Assembly (NCBI GenBank): GCA_008933995.1
Contig: WARS01002812.1
Span: 62,001-126,000 of the forward strand
Reading direction: 5' to 3'
From: Datnioides undecimradiatus
Taxonomy: Eukaryota; Chordata; Actinopteri; Lobotiformes; Datnioididae
DNA: 64,000 nt
Below, piece by piece: positions 42,450 through 56,200 of the stretch (position 1 is its first letter; the number at the start of each line of letters is the position of its first letter). Position numbers and translations under genes: made by a program. The notes beneath the pieces were generated by a model, which was given only the letters and a program-made list of their open reading frames with translations, was not told where the DNA came from and did no database searches.

Positions 42450-45400
42450 GGGGCCTCGGCTCACTGGGGTTCAGCTTCAACGCAGAGAAGAGGACGAGGC
42501 GATGGAGGCGTGTGAAAACTCTTCCTCTCTGTGTTTTCACGTCTTCCGCATTGCCAAGGACAATTAATACTAAACATGTTCTGGTTATCAGCCACCTGGA
42601 GTCCTCCCTGATGTGTCTCCTCATGTCCTTGTTGGTGCTGTTTATTTCTTTTCTGTTGAGGCGTGAGAATCCTGCCGTCATGTCCTTGTTTACAATTCCA
42701 ATGACGTTGTAAATAACTATTGACTTGAACGCAAATTAAATATATGTTTCAAGTCCCGTAAACTACATTTCTGTGACTCCTTTAAGGTTAATTCATATTA
42801 CTTTTAATTTGATTTCACTCAAATAGAACAAAGAATAATAAAAACGAACACACTGTGCGCTTTATCCCTTGTTTTGCATCACTCGTACGAGCAGCAGGTG
42901 GCAGCAAAGCATCATACTGTCATTAACACTGAGTCGCATTGACCTCTGACTGCGCCACCGACCACATTAAGAGGCCGAGAATAGCCACAAAACAGCACAA
43001 TGGGTTTGAGTTTTAAGGGATCGAGGACGGAAATCACAGCGTTGTTCCCATCAAGCCTTTGATTTGGAGACGTGCATTGTTTTCCCAGGCTTCTGATGAG
43101 GGAGCTGATTGCTCTGGGCTTCAGTATTCAGGTTTCTATACATGAAACCACCCAGAAGGTCCTTGAAATGATCTCAGTTCAAAGGTTTTAGATACTAAAA
43201 TCTAAAAAGTGGACCTTTGAGTTGAGATTGTTTCCAGGTTTGAGCCTCAAAAGCTTTAAATGGTGCTAAAAAAGACTGTTGCAAACTATATTTTCTGATT
43301 TTTCCATGCCTTCTGTGATGAGCACAGGCGTTTTGGGTTTAAACCTGACGAACAAAGGCTTTAAGAATCTGAAAATAGCTGCACTGCGAAGGAAACTAAG
43401 AGGAAACTTGGCCCATTTTAAAGCAAGAGGCTCCAACCGAAGCCGAGATCCAGGGGTGTCGAATATTCACAACAAGTTGTCCATCATGCACGTCCTGAGC
43501 TGGGACTGGAAAATCAGTTTTGTGCTCTCGGGACGTCTGCACGTGCACGCGAGCGAGTTTTCACGAGGTGGCGACAAAACTTCAGGAACGCGTGAATCAG
43601 AGCGCGAGTAAAGTCGAAACTGTCACGCGGCGTGAAATATGCACAATGCGGCGTTTGACGTGGATAAAAATATGTTTTTCAGCTTTAATCCAGAGTCAGT
43701 GTTTGTGTGTTGCTCCTGTAAACAAGCTTCATGTGCTCGTGCTTCGTGCGCATGAAGACCTCCATGCGGCTTTATGCAACTCTTCAGCTGCTTGATTTGA
43801 AAGAATGTCTTCTGCAGTTTGGAGCAAACCAAGTAGGAATTTCCTGCCATTTTGTTGTGTTCCTCCCCTCGAGATGGCATCAGCTTGGCTGCGGTCCCGG
43901 AGTCTGTAGGACAGATAACAGTGGGCCTTGAACCGCTTTCAAATGTCTGCGGCTCCCAGTGCTTTGTTAAACATCTTGAACTGGCTGAACTCAGACGTCA
44001 CAGAGTTTCAGCACTTTTTACGGTACACTCCGAGCATCCGTCGGCTCCTTTTAATGATGTGTATCTTTCTCAGGGCTGTGAAAGTTGAATTTGAGCACTC
44101 TGATCACTGCGTGCATGCATGTTGCATCGTTACAGTTCTTTTACTTTCTGTGAATCTGTCTGCAAAAGGAAACCCCAGCAAGACATTTACACTCACAGTG
44201 ACACTGAGCTGTCTGTTTTGTTTCCTCTCACAGTTAAGCAACATTCAGAATCTGCACTGCATCCATTACGTGTCTCTGAATCCCTCCAGACAGCGTGGTG
44301 CAGTCCACAGTCCATGGTCTGGTGCTGTGGAGCAGCTTCCTGCAACACGTGGCCCACAGTCTCCCTGTGGCCCAGTAATTGCCAGGAGCAGGTCGAGGTG
44401 GAGGTGCACAGTGGTCTGGAAAAGCCTTTAAAACACCTCGCTGACAGGATTGGCCCAGAGCACCGACAGTAAACAGACTTGAGCGAAGACGTCCCACGTG
44501 CACAGCCGTGTGTCTCTGTGGCACTTTTTTTGGGGGGGGGGTAAAGTGTTTGTTGGACGTGGTGGTGGCCGGCCTCGTGCTCAAGCAGGGAACATGCATG
44601 AAACGGAGCAGTCACGGATCCTGCACTGTGACCGCAGCGCCAAGAGCGGGAGAAGTATCTAAGCCACTGCCTCAGGAGCAAGAGCACAAACAGTGTGAGG
44701 CCATTCACGCGCTCGCCCTGTGGACGTCAAGCAGACTGAGTCACACTGGCCTGAGCTACTCCAGTGCAAACGAATGTGACGAGCACACGGTGCAGACACA
44801 ACGCCCGTTTTTTGCAACTACAGTTCAGAGGAAGACGTGCTCGGCAGGATGTCCCATGTGAGAGCGATGAGCAGAAGTGAAACAGCCAAAGACGTGCTGC
44901 GGTGCATGCGGTGGAGTTAGACGAAGCTGCTCTAACTGAGGGCGTTTCAGGTGAACTGGAGGTGCAGATGCTGCGTTTCTCAGAGTCGAGATGAAAAGCT
45001 TTAAAGGCCTGCAGGAGCTGATAGCATCAAACATGTTATCGAGAAACAACGGTTGATGAAGTTCGATGTCTGTCATGATCTAGAAACAACAAGGGTTCCT
45101 TACAAAACAGAGACTTTATATGCTGATTGATGTTCTTGTTTCCATGACAACATATCACATTAACTCCCCTCTACCTGTCCGCTCTTGAATTTCACGATTA
45201 CAACTTTGCGCCTGCATCTGCCGAGATAGAGTTTCTGCGTCTGTGACCTTTTCCCCGTCCATCACAGTCTGCAGCCTCTCGACTCTTTTGCTTTCAAGTG
45301 TTTTGCCCGGAGTCGTGTTATGGCTGGTGTCTCTCCGGAGCTTCTGCTCTTTCACTGCATGTGCGTGCTGCAGCTCTTTGCTCACTGTTAGATGCTGCAA

Positions 45401-46896
45401 ACGTCCAAAGTAAACTGTCAGTGTTCTGGGGAGGTTTTGGGTTTGCACGTTGGACCTAGCGCTCTTACGGTGGGCGCTGCAGGGATATAAAAATAGAAAG
45501 TATCCCCTGATCTGTGAAAACCATCCCGCCTTCGGGACAAACTGAGACTAGAGTGAGAGACTGAAAGAATTCCCTCCTCTGAGGATGTAATCCAGGATGA
45601 TAAAAACCCCAAAACCAAGGAGTTTTAACTTCATACGCCCGCTTTTATAAACTGCTGACTGACAAGAGACGCGGCTCAGACTAATACCCCTGCTCTGACG
45701 ACGTACGGCAGGGTTTGCTTCAGTAAAGAAGGGGTAAATAGAGAGCCTGGGAAACCCACAGCGCATTTTTCACAGGGGTAACACAGACGCAGCGCGGCTC
45801 GCTCTTTCTGGTAAAATCATCACGGCGTGAAAGAAGAGAGGAAGTGTGGAAAGTATGAATGACAGAATCAGCAGATGTTTAGTTTCTAATCTACAGAAAG
45901 CAATTTCCTGAGAACCGGTTTAATGTAACTGCCTCAGACTTTTATTATTTTAGATTTATTCCTGCACAATAAATTTAAATTGACCTCCGTGCATGTTTGA
46001 TTCTCATGGCATAAGATTAATGTGAGCGCTGCGAGTCCATAATTCACTGTGCACAACGCAACGGCAGAGAGAAACAAATAAATAGTCATATTTCAAATGC
46101 AGTGACGTTACAATCTCGCTGTGGGCCCAAGGGGAGACGTCTGACCCGACATGTACCCCAGAGCGAGGTCAGAGGTCACTCAGGTCCTGTCAGGAGAGCA
46201 GGATTAGTGCGCCGGGCTTCGTGTGTGTGTACTTTCCCAGAGTTTTCTTGAAATATGGGATGATGCAGGGGTTTTGGTTGCCTGCTGGACGCGGGGCTTT
46301 ACGTCAGCTCTCAGCCTCAGGGCCACTCGGCGTACCGTCCGACCAGTTTGTGTACAAAAAAAAACCTCGTTGCCGCAGGAAGCGGCAGAGATTGTGTCAT
46401 GGGAAACGTCTTGAATCGACCGCTCGAAGGCATTCTTTCTCTCTGACACACTGTGGACATCCTGTTCCTGCTTCTTTCTCGGCCTTCGGGCCCTCGAGAC
46501 CTGACCTTTATTTAGCTTACTTAGAGCCGATGTCCTGGAGGTCAAAGCGGGACAGTTTCAGCGGGTGCGCACACCTCCTGCAGCTGCACCGTCATGGCAC
46601 ACAAACATATCTGAACTGTGTATCGGAGCCCGTTCCACTGGGAGATCCAGCCGGTTAGATAACATACACGAGAAGTTAGACTGCAGATCTCATCAGTGGA
46701 GCTTTGCAGGGTCGAGTCTCTGGTCTGGCTGGGAAAATACCGTTTGGGGACAGCACACGACAGGGCAGCTTCACGGGGTCGATGCTGCAGGGAAGAAGTG
46801 TGCTAAACATTAAAAATAAGGAATATTTTGATATTTTTGTCCTATAGGAGTGTTTTTCTCTTCTGTTTCTTGGCTCTCTGTCCGTCTCTGCTCCAG
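42450..46896. other. Gene-poor stretch upstream of hsd17b1
   Basis: Holds the hsd17b1 promoter region. Several open frames of 100-170 codons exist on both strands (for example 43928-44431 and 44193-44708), but none shows a domain, biased codon use or exon borders. If the candidate exon at 46897 is real, its upstream exons may be here, but I could not find them. Confidence 0.5.
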
Positions 46897-46962
46897 GTGC
46901 AGCAGGAGGAGAACGCCAGGCACTTCATGCATCAGTACCTCAACTATGATGTGGTGAAATGA
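46897..46962 (+). CDS. Candidate orphan terminal exon (unassigned)
   Basis: A strong acceptor (a pyrimidine-rich tract of more than 40 bases that ends in CTCCAG) is followed in frame by 21 codons and TGA. The reading is VQQEENARHFMHQYLNYDVV plus a final Lys. I do not recognise the peptide, and no partner exon or nearby AATAAA was found. It may be the last exon of a small gene whose other exons I missed, an alternative exon, or chance. Confidence 0.28.
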   Translation: MQQEENARHFMHQYLNYDVVK

Positions 46963-49900
46963 AGTGACGGGTGGTGTGTCGGGGCAAGGCCGGTGACTCA
47001 GCCCTGCTGGTATTTGCCCGATATCACACATAAAAAGAGCTCTTGGCTGTAAATGCAGGCGTGTTTTAGCACCGCCGGCTCTCACTCGGCACGGCTCTCA
47101 CGCCAAACCCCTTCCTGCTCTCGCTCTCGCTGCCCCTCGCTCTCTCTTGATTTCCCTGCTTTTGTCTGAATCACCTCTAAATAATGCCTCTCCCTGTGCC
47201 TTCTTGCCCTCCTGGAGACGCTGATGAAATCAGCGGCGCACTCCACCCACCACCTGGTTACCTGGATACCCCGTGTTTACGGCTGCTGTCTGGACACACA
47301 CTGCAGCTGAGCTTGTAGACACAACATGATGCATCGCGTTAGCATGCACGTCAGTCAGCGGCGAGACTTCTTTCACATGGCTTCCCGCACACATAAACAC
47401 CGCACATTTCACACCCAGCAGACATTTGCATTTACAGTCACACGCTCTCCGGTCTCTCTCTCTTCTTTTGAAGCTCTTTCCTGTTTTCTCATGTGCAGAT
47501 GTTTTACTAAAACCCACTTCCCTCGGCCTCTCAAATCCACACAAAGAAACATTAACCTGCTCTGCAGTTCTCGCCTGAATGCAGAGCTCCTGACATTCGC
47601 CTTAGCGTGTGCATTGTTGCAGCTTTCTTTTGTTTTCAGGTGTTTTTGAGGATACCTCGCCTGTTTAATTAGATTGCATAAGCTTTCTGTTGAAGGGAAG
47701 CTGCAGTGATGCCCTGGCAGACAGGCTGTCAGTGACTATTGTAAGAATGCAACCCATTTTACTAGCGCATGCCACAGTTGTATAACCATCGTCTTGACTT
47801 TGTGTTCCCAGGAGCCGTGAACACGCACTGACATTGGGTTTTGCACCTGTGGCATGCAAAGCCCGGTGAATGCCTTTCACCGTGAGCACATTTTCTTCCC
47901 TCCCCTCCAACTGACGCGCTTCTCGAGATCATATTTCCTCAGAGCCCTTTGTCGTTCGCCCTTGGCGCAGGCCCGGCGGGTCCCGCACTCCCACAGTTGA
48001 GCGCTAATCCTCGTTATTACCCTGACAAATACCTCGCCTCGCACGCCCGAGTGGACTGAAATGTCACCTGTCGTCATTTCTGCCATACCTGTTTTGGTTT
48101 GTCATTGTGTTTTTTTCCCAGTGGCGTGCCGTTCTCATTGGTCGATTACTCAACAGATTTTGTCTGGTGCTGCGTTGAAACAGCGATAGGCTCGCCCTCC
48201 AATAAAACAACCCCACCTCATATCTTTTCTCACAAGCCCGACTGCCCCGAGTTTCTGAGCAACATGTTTGTTTTTCTGTTTCACTTCCTGCTTTGATCCA
48301 ATCAGTGTTTGTTTACAGCCCGCATGGTGTTAAATTATGGCATTTTAAGCCCTTTTAGATCAAATCCCCTCTCACTGTGCGCCTGTTTCACAATATGGTC
48401 GTGTGTGTGTTCGCGTGTGTGTCCCTTTCTCTATCTCTGCCCAGGTGTGCTCTGTCTGATTGCTTCATGGGTTGCACCTGGCCTGGCGATGAAGCACTTA
48501 AAGGCACCAGAAGAGGTGCCCGGTGTCGCTGCTGCTCGGCGTTTGTCTTGACTTTGCGTCTGTGAAGTCATTTTGATTTCTCATCTCGCCTTTGTGCCAA
48601 CGGTTCCGGTGGATTTTGCGGTTCCTGCGGTCTGTTCGCGTCAGCCTTGCGGCATCAGGGCGTGTTAAATCAAAAATCCAGTCGTGTTTTCTCATCTTGT
48701 AAAACAAAATGTGTTACCTCATGTGGTTACATAAGCTTGTACCTGATTTCACCTAATAAACACATGACATCCACCCATCAATTAATCTTGAACTTTGAGC
48801 GGCGCAGCGCTGAGATTTAGCCGTTAGCTAGCTCGTGCTAACGCTGCCTGCTCCTTTGACGAAGGTGCTGAATCACTGCAAATCCCCATATTTGTCATGA
48901 AATACGCTTTTTTTTTAAATGTTAAAACCAATTTCCTTCTGTTTTGCTCAGAAATACATGATCCACTTTCTCAAAATGTCTCATCTGGACTTTAAATTAG
49001 TATTTTAGATTCGCTAGCGAACGCTAGTTTGAAAAGCAAATATGCTAAAACTGTTTTATTCCCCCTAAAGGCCTGAAACTGAAACCTAACGTTGAGCCAA
49101 GAGGGAAAAGCAAACGCCTATTGTATTGTTAATATGAAAAAGGGTCCTTGGATGCCAAAATCCTCTTTGTTGACTGGCTTCCTGTGCAAAGTCACTCTGC
49201 CCTCTGCGCTCAGATTATAAAAGATAATGAATAATTAAGGCGGCGACGCGTTTAAAGAGCATTTTTACCTAAAGAAATGAGAAAAAACGGCATGAACGGT
49301 GATTTATGCTGTTCATTTTTAGGATTGATAAGCATCTGGTGTGTAATTTGAACCTTTTAGCGCACCTGCAGCAACATTTCATGTTCATTGTGCATTGGGT
49401 TTGTGTTTATGGCAGTAACGACGACACCGGGGCAGTTAGCATGTTGTCCCAAACCAGGAGGAATACGACTTTTATTTGAGTCAGACACAAAGTGAAATGA
49501 TAAATCTTCCCCTCAGGAATGAAATGATAAGCTCAGGAGCATTAAAACTCACCTTTGCTCCCATCAGCACCCTCGTGCCTTTTGCTGCCACGGCCTCACT
49601 TGTTCTGATATGATCGGCTTTGCGGTGGCTAACGTGGTCCGGCTGAGCGACATTCCTCAGAGAGAACAAGTACAAGTGAAAGTCAAATACCATAAGAGTT
49701 CAATAAACAGTTAAAAATAAAGCAGAACAACATGCCTCTTAAAAATCTAAAACACTTCTTGGCTCCTTCAGCACCACAGAGAGTTATTTATCATCTCAGG
49801 GAGGAGCTTTTATTTATTTATTTGTTATTATTATTCCGAATAAACTGCAGATTTGGACCCGGCCTCCTCGGCCTGAGCTGAGGATGCAGACAGGAAAACA

Positions 49901-52710
49901 TTCCTGAGGACCATCTGCGTCTTATCACCTCTCTGCATCGTTTCCTTCACATGAAATGACCAAGAGCCGAAGCCAAGTCCCTAAAGTGTGCTTAGAGTAA
50001 ACGGTGCTACGTGCCTATCACACATCGCTCCCCATTTTGTCGTGTCACTGACCCGCCGTTACATCGCTAATGTGGACGAGAAGTCCTCCTCCTCCTTCTT
50101 CTCCTCCCCCCCCCCACCTCTTGTGCTAATACCATATCCATGATCTAATGCTCCTTTTAAAAGCGATTAGAGGGCTAAAGGCTAAGGTACATGTTCGACA
50201 GAGATAGACGAGGTCACGGTGACACGCTGGTAAACTTCTCAGAGCTGACGGACCAAAGGTCGACAGGGGGAGCTCTGGGAAACGTGCTGCGCTGCATGCA
50301 GCCCTGCAAAGAAGACGTCCCGCCAGCTGCTCGCTCGGCCGAATCTGGGGCGAACGTTTCTGCTGACAATTTGTCATACTCAGTAATTATTACATAAGAA
50401 ACTTTCTGGGTCTATAATTTGGGTTTTGCAAAAGCAGGACTTGTGCGGAGGCGGCAGATAAGGTAGCAGGAGAGAGGCCCAAAGGCACGCTGCGTGATTA
50501 TTAGCTGTCGGTTATATAAGCTGGTTTTTCCACGACTTCTGGGTCACGCATGGCACTCTGCATGACGGGCATGAGGCCATGCCATCGCAGCCTAATAAGG
50601 GCATCAAACTGAGCTGATGGGCCGGTTCCTCTCTCGGTAAAATTCCAGCTCCTCATAGTTTCAGTTCGTCGGGCTGTTGTGAACTCACCTTCACATTCCT
50701 TCCTTGCCTACGGCTCGTTTCAGGAGGGTGACAGCATTAGGACAGGTGGCGTCCACGCCCGTCACGCCTTTTCACTTACTGTAAGCTGGAACTGTGCTGT
50801 GCTGTGGAGGTTCGTAAGTTTTGAAAAAGCCTAATATAGATTCATTGACATTAATAAATCAATTTAATGTTTAACCCTAACCCAGCTTCAGGTCCTCTAT
50901 AGGCTCAAAAGACAAACGAGAGGTTGTTGGATGATTTATCAGAGACCAGAGAAGAAAAATCAGACCTCTGATGCATGAATCTGTTTTTTATCTGTGGAGC
51001 TTTTCACTAATTTAGTCTTTTATTGTGAAATATTGGAGCATTTAAGTTGAAAACACGCCTGAAATGTCTATTTGGTTGAGTTGCAAACAACTCACACAGT
51101 TTTTCTTGTATTTAAAAAGATTATCACGAGTTTTTGCATGAAATCACAATCTGAAAAGTACCTAGTTACTAAACTTGTCAGATAAATGCTGTGGGGTAAA
51201 CGTACTTCCCTCTGAAATGTAGAGTAGTCGAGCTTGGGGGTAGTGGGACGTTGTGATATTCGAGTAAAGCGCCTCATAGTTTAGCACAAAATACTTTGCA
51301 AAACTTGCAAAACACCTGCAGTTATTTATTAAAAAGTCTGTTGTTGTAAGTGTGGAGGGTGAAACAATGACTGAATTAACTGGACTCCTCCTTGAACTCC
51401 CTGAAAGCTTTTGAATGTAATTGAAATCATGGCTGTTTTGGCTGTCGGAGTCTCTCGGGGCAGATCATGTGACTGATCTGTCCCTCTGGTCGTTGATCGC
51501 ACGCCGCACCGGACGTTCGCTGTTTTCCTCGTTAGCACTCCAGACAAAGATGAAGTGACATCAAAGGTGCTGGAGAAACTCAGCATCAGCCCAGATTTTG
51601 AGTTTTTAAAGATCTATTCATATGTTTTCTGTGTTTGATTAGATAAAACGTCCTTATGCAAACTGCCATTCTTGAAAAAAAAACCCATTCATTTTAAAGC
51701 ATCTTTGCTGCTCATGCAACAGTTTGTTCAGTGGTTGCTCAATAAAGTTGATTTGCAGTTTTCAAATGGAGTCTGGAGTCTGAGTCCGGCGCCTGGTTTT
51801 GCAGGGATGTGGCAGCAGATTCCTCTGGTCCGGCCTTGCGTCAGCAGGGGGATTCCTCAAGATCCAACATCTGGGCGCTGCATTCCTGCCGTCCCTCCGC
51901 ATTGCCATCGCGACGCTCACGAGACACAACAGCTTGACGGGCGAAGTCGCAGACAGAGTCGTTTCCTGTCCCCCAGCTGGGGTGAGGGGTGTGAGAAACA
52001 CGCTCGCTCAGCTCAGAGTTATGGCAAAGGAGGCGAATGGCTGCGCAGCACCGGTTTAACCCCCGGCCCACACTGACGATGGTCGCCTCTCCAGCAGCCG
52101 CGCCGCTCAATAGAGGGGAGCGAGACAAAAGAGCAATTCAGTGTCTGTTAACACAAGAGGCCCTGTCTTTAATAAATACTCAGCTATGAATGAAAGATGT
52201 GCAGGCTCTGTGGCCAAACATGGAAATCCCGCTCAGGCGAGTCTTTGGAATTGATTATGTTAAAACCCAACAGATGGGGGTTTCATTTGGGGGGCCTGTC
52301 ATCAGAAGCGGGTGTCCCATCAAAGTGGGGTCAGTGTGAAGAGCTGCAGACCGCCGGGACGCTCTCTGACTCTTCACATGTCACTTAAAGGGAGATTCAC
52401 CAGCATTACAGCACATGCACACTTAAAATCCCCCGCCGGGTCGTAAAGCACAAGTGTAAGACGATCCGTTCAAAGGCAGCCAAAGAAATTCCTTCCTGTG
52501 GAAAATTAGATTGTCGGAGAGAACAGCGCGTTGAGGGGCGTTTGATTCATCGGCGGCTGTGGGTCACTCGCCTGATTTGCGATGGGATCAGCTGTAAAAG
52601 CCGAGCGGGGTGATAAAGAAGGCTGTTTTTAAGGCAGAGGCCTGCAGGGATGCATGAATAACTGGCTGTCAGCGTGGGGCTGTAGGTCATAGCTGTGGGG
52701 TCCTCGTGGA

Positions 52711-52732
52711 CACACACACACACACACACACA
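52711..52732. repeat. CA microsatellite
   Basis: Eleven CA units. Confidence 0.95.
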
Positions 52733-53147
52733 TGTAAGAGTGCATGCACTTAAATCTAGGTGTCTTCCTGGGAGGTCTTGTAAGGGGAAAAGCAAACGAG
52801 CCAAAGAGCAGAATCTGAAATCATGGAAGCCAGGTTCTCGTTTAAGTTCACGGGGGTCTCTGGAGCCGGCGTCTGGTTTCACTGAGCAGCTACTTGTTTG
52901 TGTGACTGGGAACAAAACACAGGAAAACAGTAGCGGGCTGCTGGGCCGCCGCCAGCGCTCCACAAAATGAATGATTTCCGTGGAAAAGGAGTATTTCACC
53001 TTGCTGAGGCTCTGCAGGAAGCCGACAAAATGGATTTCTGAGCTGCGGATTTAAGTTGTTCAGCTGAGGAAACGCAGGTGTTGTTGTTTACGTCACTCAT
53101 TTTTGATGCGTTTTGTGGCTTTTTGTGTTACAGTCTTGTTCCGGCTT

Positions 53148-53274
53148 CATAAACTGACTCTGGATCAGCTGTGAGACACATTTCTGTGTGTCAGCAGCTT
53201 CATAAACTGACTCTGGATCAGCTGTGAGACACATTTCTGTGTGTCAGCAGCTTGATAAACTGACTCTGGATCAG
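53148..53274. repeat. 53-base tandem repeat, 2.4 copies
   Basis: A 53-base unit that begins CATAAACTGACTCTGGATCA and ends GTGTCAGCAGCTT is repeated exactly at 53148-53200 and 53201-53253. A 21-base third partial copy follows with one change. The near identity implies a recent duplication. Confidence 0.95.
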
Positions 53275-56200
53275 TATCTGAAGCAGATGAAGGATTTTAA
53301 TCAGCGGGCATCTTAAATTATTAGAGAAAACAAACTAAGCAAATGTTAGCAGCAGCTCGGCTCGCAGCCTCCAGGACGCCCTGTGCGTGGCCGACAGCGC
53401 GGGGAGAAACAGTGGTTTTAAGGTGGAACTGCTTGACCAGTGTTTCTGGGTTTAAATCAGTGGCTCTGTTTGTTTTGGGAGAGGAGGAGGAATTTCTGTG
53501 GGAGAATTCAGCCCCAGTAAAAAACTCTCCCTGAACCATCAAACACTGAAGGAATCCCAGCTGACAGGAAGACAACAACTCCCAGCATCCCACACTGCTG
53601 CAGGAGGTCACATGACCGCAGCTTCTGTTATTGTTTTCTTTTAATTTGAGACACACAAAAGTTGCAGAAAATTACATATCATGCTTACATATAAGCTAGT
53701 GAGTTAGCTTTGGAGTGAGTTAGCCTGGCTAAAGCCATTTGATGATGCAAAATACGCCTCCCCAGCATCTCTAATTAACACCCTATGTGTGCTTGTTTCT
53801 TGGCCTGGGCAACTAGGGGAGACCAGGAAATTGCTAGTTATCTTGTTACCTTCAGACAGAGCTGGGCTAACAGTTTCCCCCCCATTTCCAGTATTTGTGC
53901 TAAGCCACGCTTAACCAGTCACCATTCCAACCAGTGCTGAACTATTGCTCGAAAGCACAACAGCGAAACACTTGTTTCCTGCAGTACACGGCGCACCTGC
54001 TCTCAGTGTGACTAAAAGAGCAGCCATGACATGTGACAGTTGCAGCAAAGAAAGAAGCTTCTCTGCTTTGTTTGACCTTTGACCCCAAACCTCCCCTCAC
54101 CCCATTCCTCATGCGGGTCACAAAGGGCCGCGCAGCAGCGAGCCGCCTGCTGGATTACATGTGGTCAAACACAGACGCCACCGTGTTTTTTTATGAGGCC
54201 CATCGTGATGTTTCACCTCGCCAACTCTATAAACCGAAAACTCCACAGCTTTCCCCGCTGGCCTGCAGTGACGGTGTGCCGCTTAACCTCTTTAAAGGTC
54301 TTCTTGGCTTTTTTGCTTAAAGCAGACTCCTCCTCCCACGCATTATTTGTTCTACCCAGAAACTCTTAAACCGCTCGTGGTATTTCTACTTCAGTTTAGC
54401 TTCAATTTCTATTGTTTTTACTTATTTCTGGCCAGAGGACGATAAAAGCTTGATGCACTGTTGCCACGGCTACGCAGACAAACACAGGGGACCGAGGCGG
54501 CGCGCTCCAGCAGGTAATCATTAGCAGCCCGCCGACCTTTGACCCCTGCCATGCCTCAGATGGCATATGGTCGCGTCTACCTGCTGTTACCGGAGTCGCT
54601 GGCCTGTGTCACCCAGTGTGATGCAAAGCGATCCGTTTCATCATCGGACAAAGGGGTGCAGGTCTGAGCAGAAAACACGATTATTATGAGTACCAGCAGC
54701 GCAGCTTGTACTTTTTAACCAATGCACTGCAAGGCCTCTGAGGTGTGTCATCTCCGACGGCCGTGGGGAATATTTCTCTATAAAACAAAAATACTTTTAG
54801 GAAATAATCAGGAAATTCCTCGGCAAGAGGTTGGGTTGCCACAACAAATAGATTTAGACATTCGAGCGTAATGACTGTCGTGAGATTCCCCTCGCAGTCA
54901 CTCGTCTTCAGGCTTCCAGTATTCAAGTGCCTGTTTGTGTTTTTTAATTCAGGGTGTTGGGGGAGTTTGCTTTAAAGCATCACAGGTTCTTCTGTCGTCT
55001 TTGGTTTCTGGTCTGTTTGACCATGTTTCCTAATGCACACCAGCCTGCCTCTCTCCTCACTTCCCGTGCCTCTGTTCGCCAATTGTAAAATAACATTTTC
55101 CATTTCTCTCCGGAGTCAGACATTCCTAACGGATGCCTCAGCTTCCTTGTTTCCTTTCCTTCTTTTATCCTTCATCTCCTCACTTGGTCCGCCACACTCC
55201 TACGCGTTCGTGCCATCTTTATTCCTTTCGCTCCCCCGACCGTTGTTTTATCTGATCATCGCTGCTATTTTTATCTCAGTTTGCCGGGAAATCGTGTTTA
55301 TTACAGTCAGACTTTCAGACTTTTCAGCCCCAACTGAGACAACAGTCCTTTGCCACGGCCACCGAGCAACACAGATAAGCTCTGACGGACGGCCACGGGT
55401 GCAGGGACTTGTTGTGTTGCGCTTTCTCTTATCCGTCTCAAGAAGGTGTTCGTTTCAAATCCCCCGAAATTTATACTTAATCCCGCCTGATATTATCTAA
55501 ATAATGCTTGTATTAGCGCAGGGGCAATAAAGCACGCATACGGATTGAAAGCTGTGAAAGGCCTCATGGATTGGTTGGTGGATTGATGAGACAATGATGT
55601 GGCTGTAAGAGGGAGGAGGGGGGTGGTGGAGACTGAGACAGAAGCAGCTGAGAAAGGCCTTTCAGTTTCTAAGTTGGTCTGTCTGGGCTGTGTGTCTGTC
55701 CGCAGTTAAGCCTGGCTGCATCTGTTAATGCCCACACCCCTGCAGCTCCCAGGGCGGTGTGTAATATCTAAACTGAATGCAGCTATTTCGATTAATGAGG
55801 ACGAGGGCCATCGAACACTGACTTATACTGCTTCACCTGCTCAAGCGCTTTAACAACATGTTTATGCTGTTTGTTTCGCTCGCTTTTGCCTGAAGGAAAT
55901 AAGCACCTCACCACAATCACTGCCTTTTGCATGCAAACAGTGTCTAGGAGACGTGTGCACAGCTATGGTTATGAATTCCTCCAGTCTGGGAGGTCACGCA
56001 GCCAGAAAGCGAGGCAGGATGTGGCGAAACGTCTCCTCTGCTGCTTCTACCTGAGCTGCAGCTCTGTCTCTCCGCTTCATCCGTCTCTTCCTGCACTGCT
56101 GTTCTGCAGCAACCCACGCAGCGCGGAGCTTTAAGAAACAGAGCAGTGGCTGCAAACCAGAGGGAAAAAGTCTGTTTGCTAAAGGGCAATTTCATATTTG

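Noticed and set aside
43928-44431. 167-codon plus-strand open frame
   Set aside because: No domain, low-complexity segments absent but codon pattern not protein-like, no exon borders or polyadenylation signal; probably chance.
46221-46658. 145-codon open frame just upstream of the candidate orphan exon
   Set aside because: No recognisable domain, and no donor that would join it convincingly to 46897; it is kept only as a place to look for upstream exons.
51762-52128. Overlapping open frames on both strands, 80-95 codons
   Set aside because: Open on both strands owing to GC composition; no splice sites, domain or start context.
55033-55500. 155-codon open frame rich in Leu, Phe and Ser
   Set aside because: It results from a pyrimidine-rich strand (CTT/TCC words); hydrophobic by composition, with no start context, domain or neighbours.
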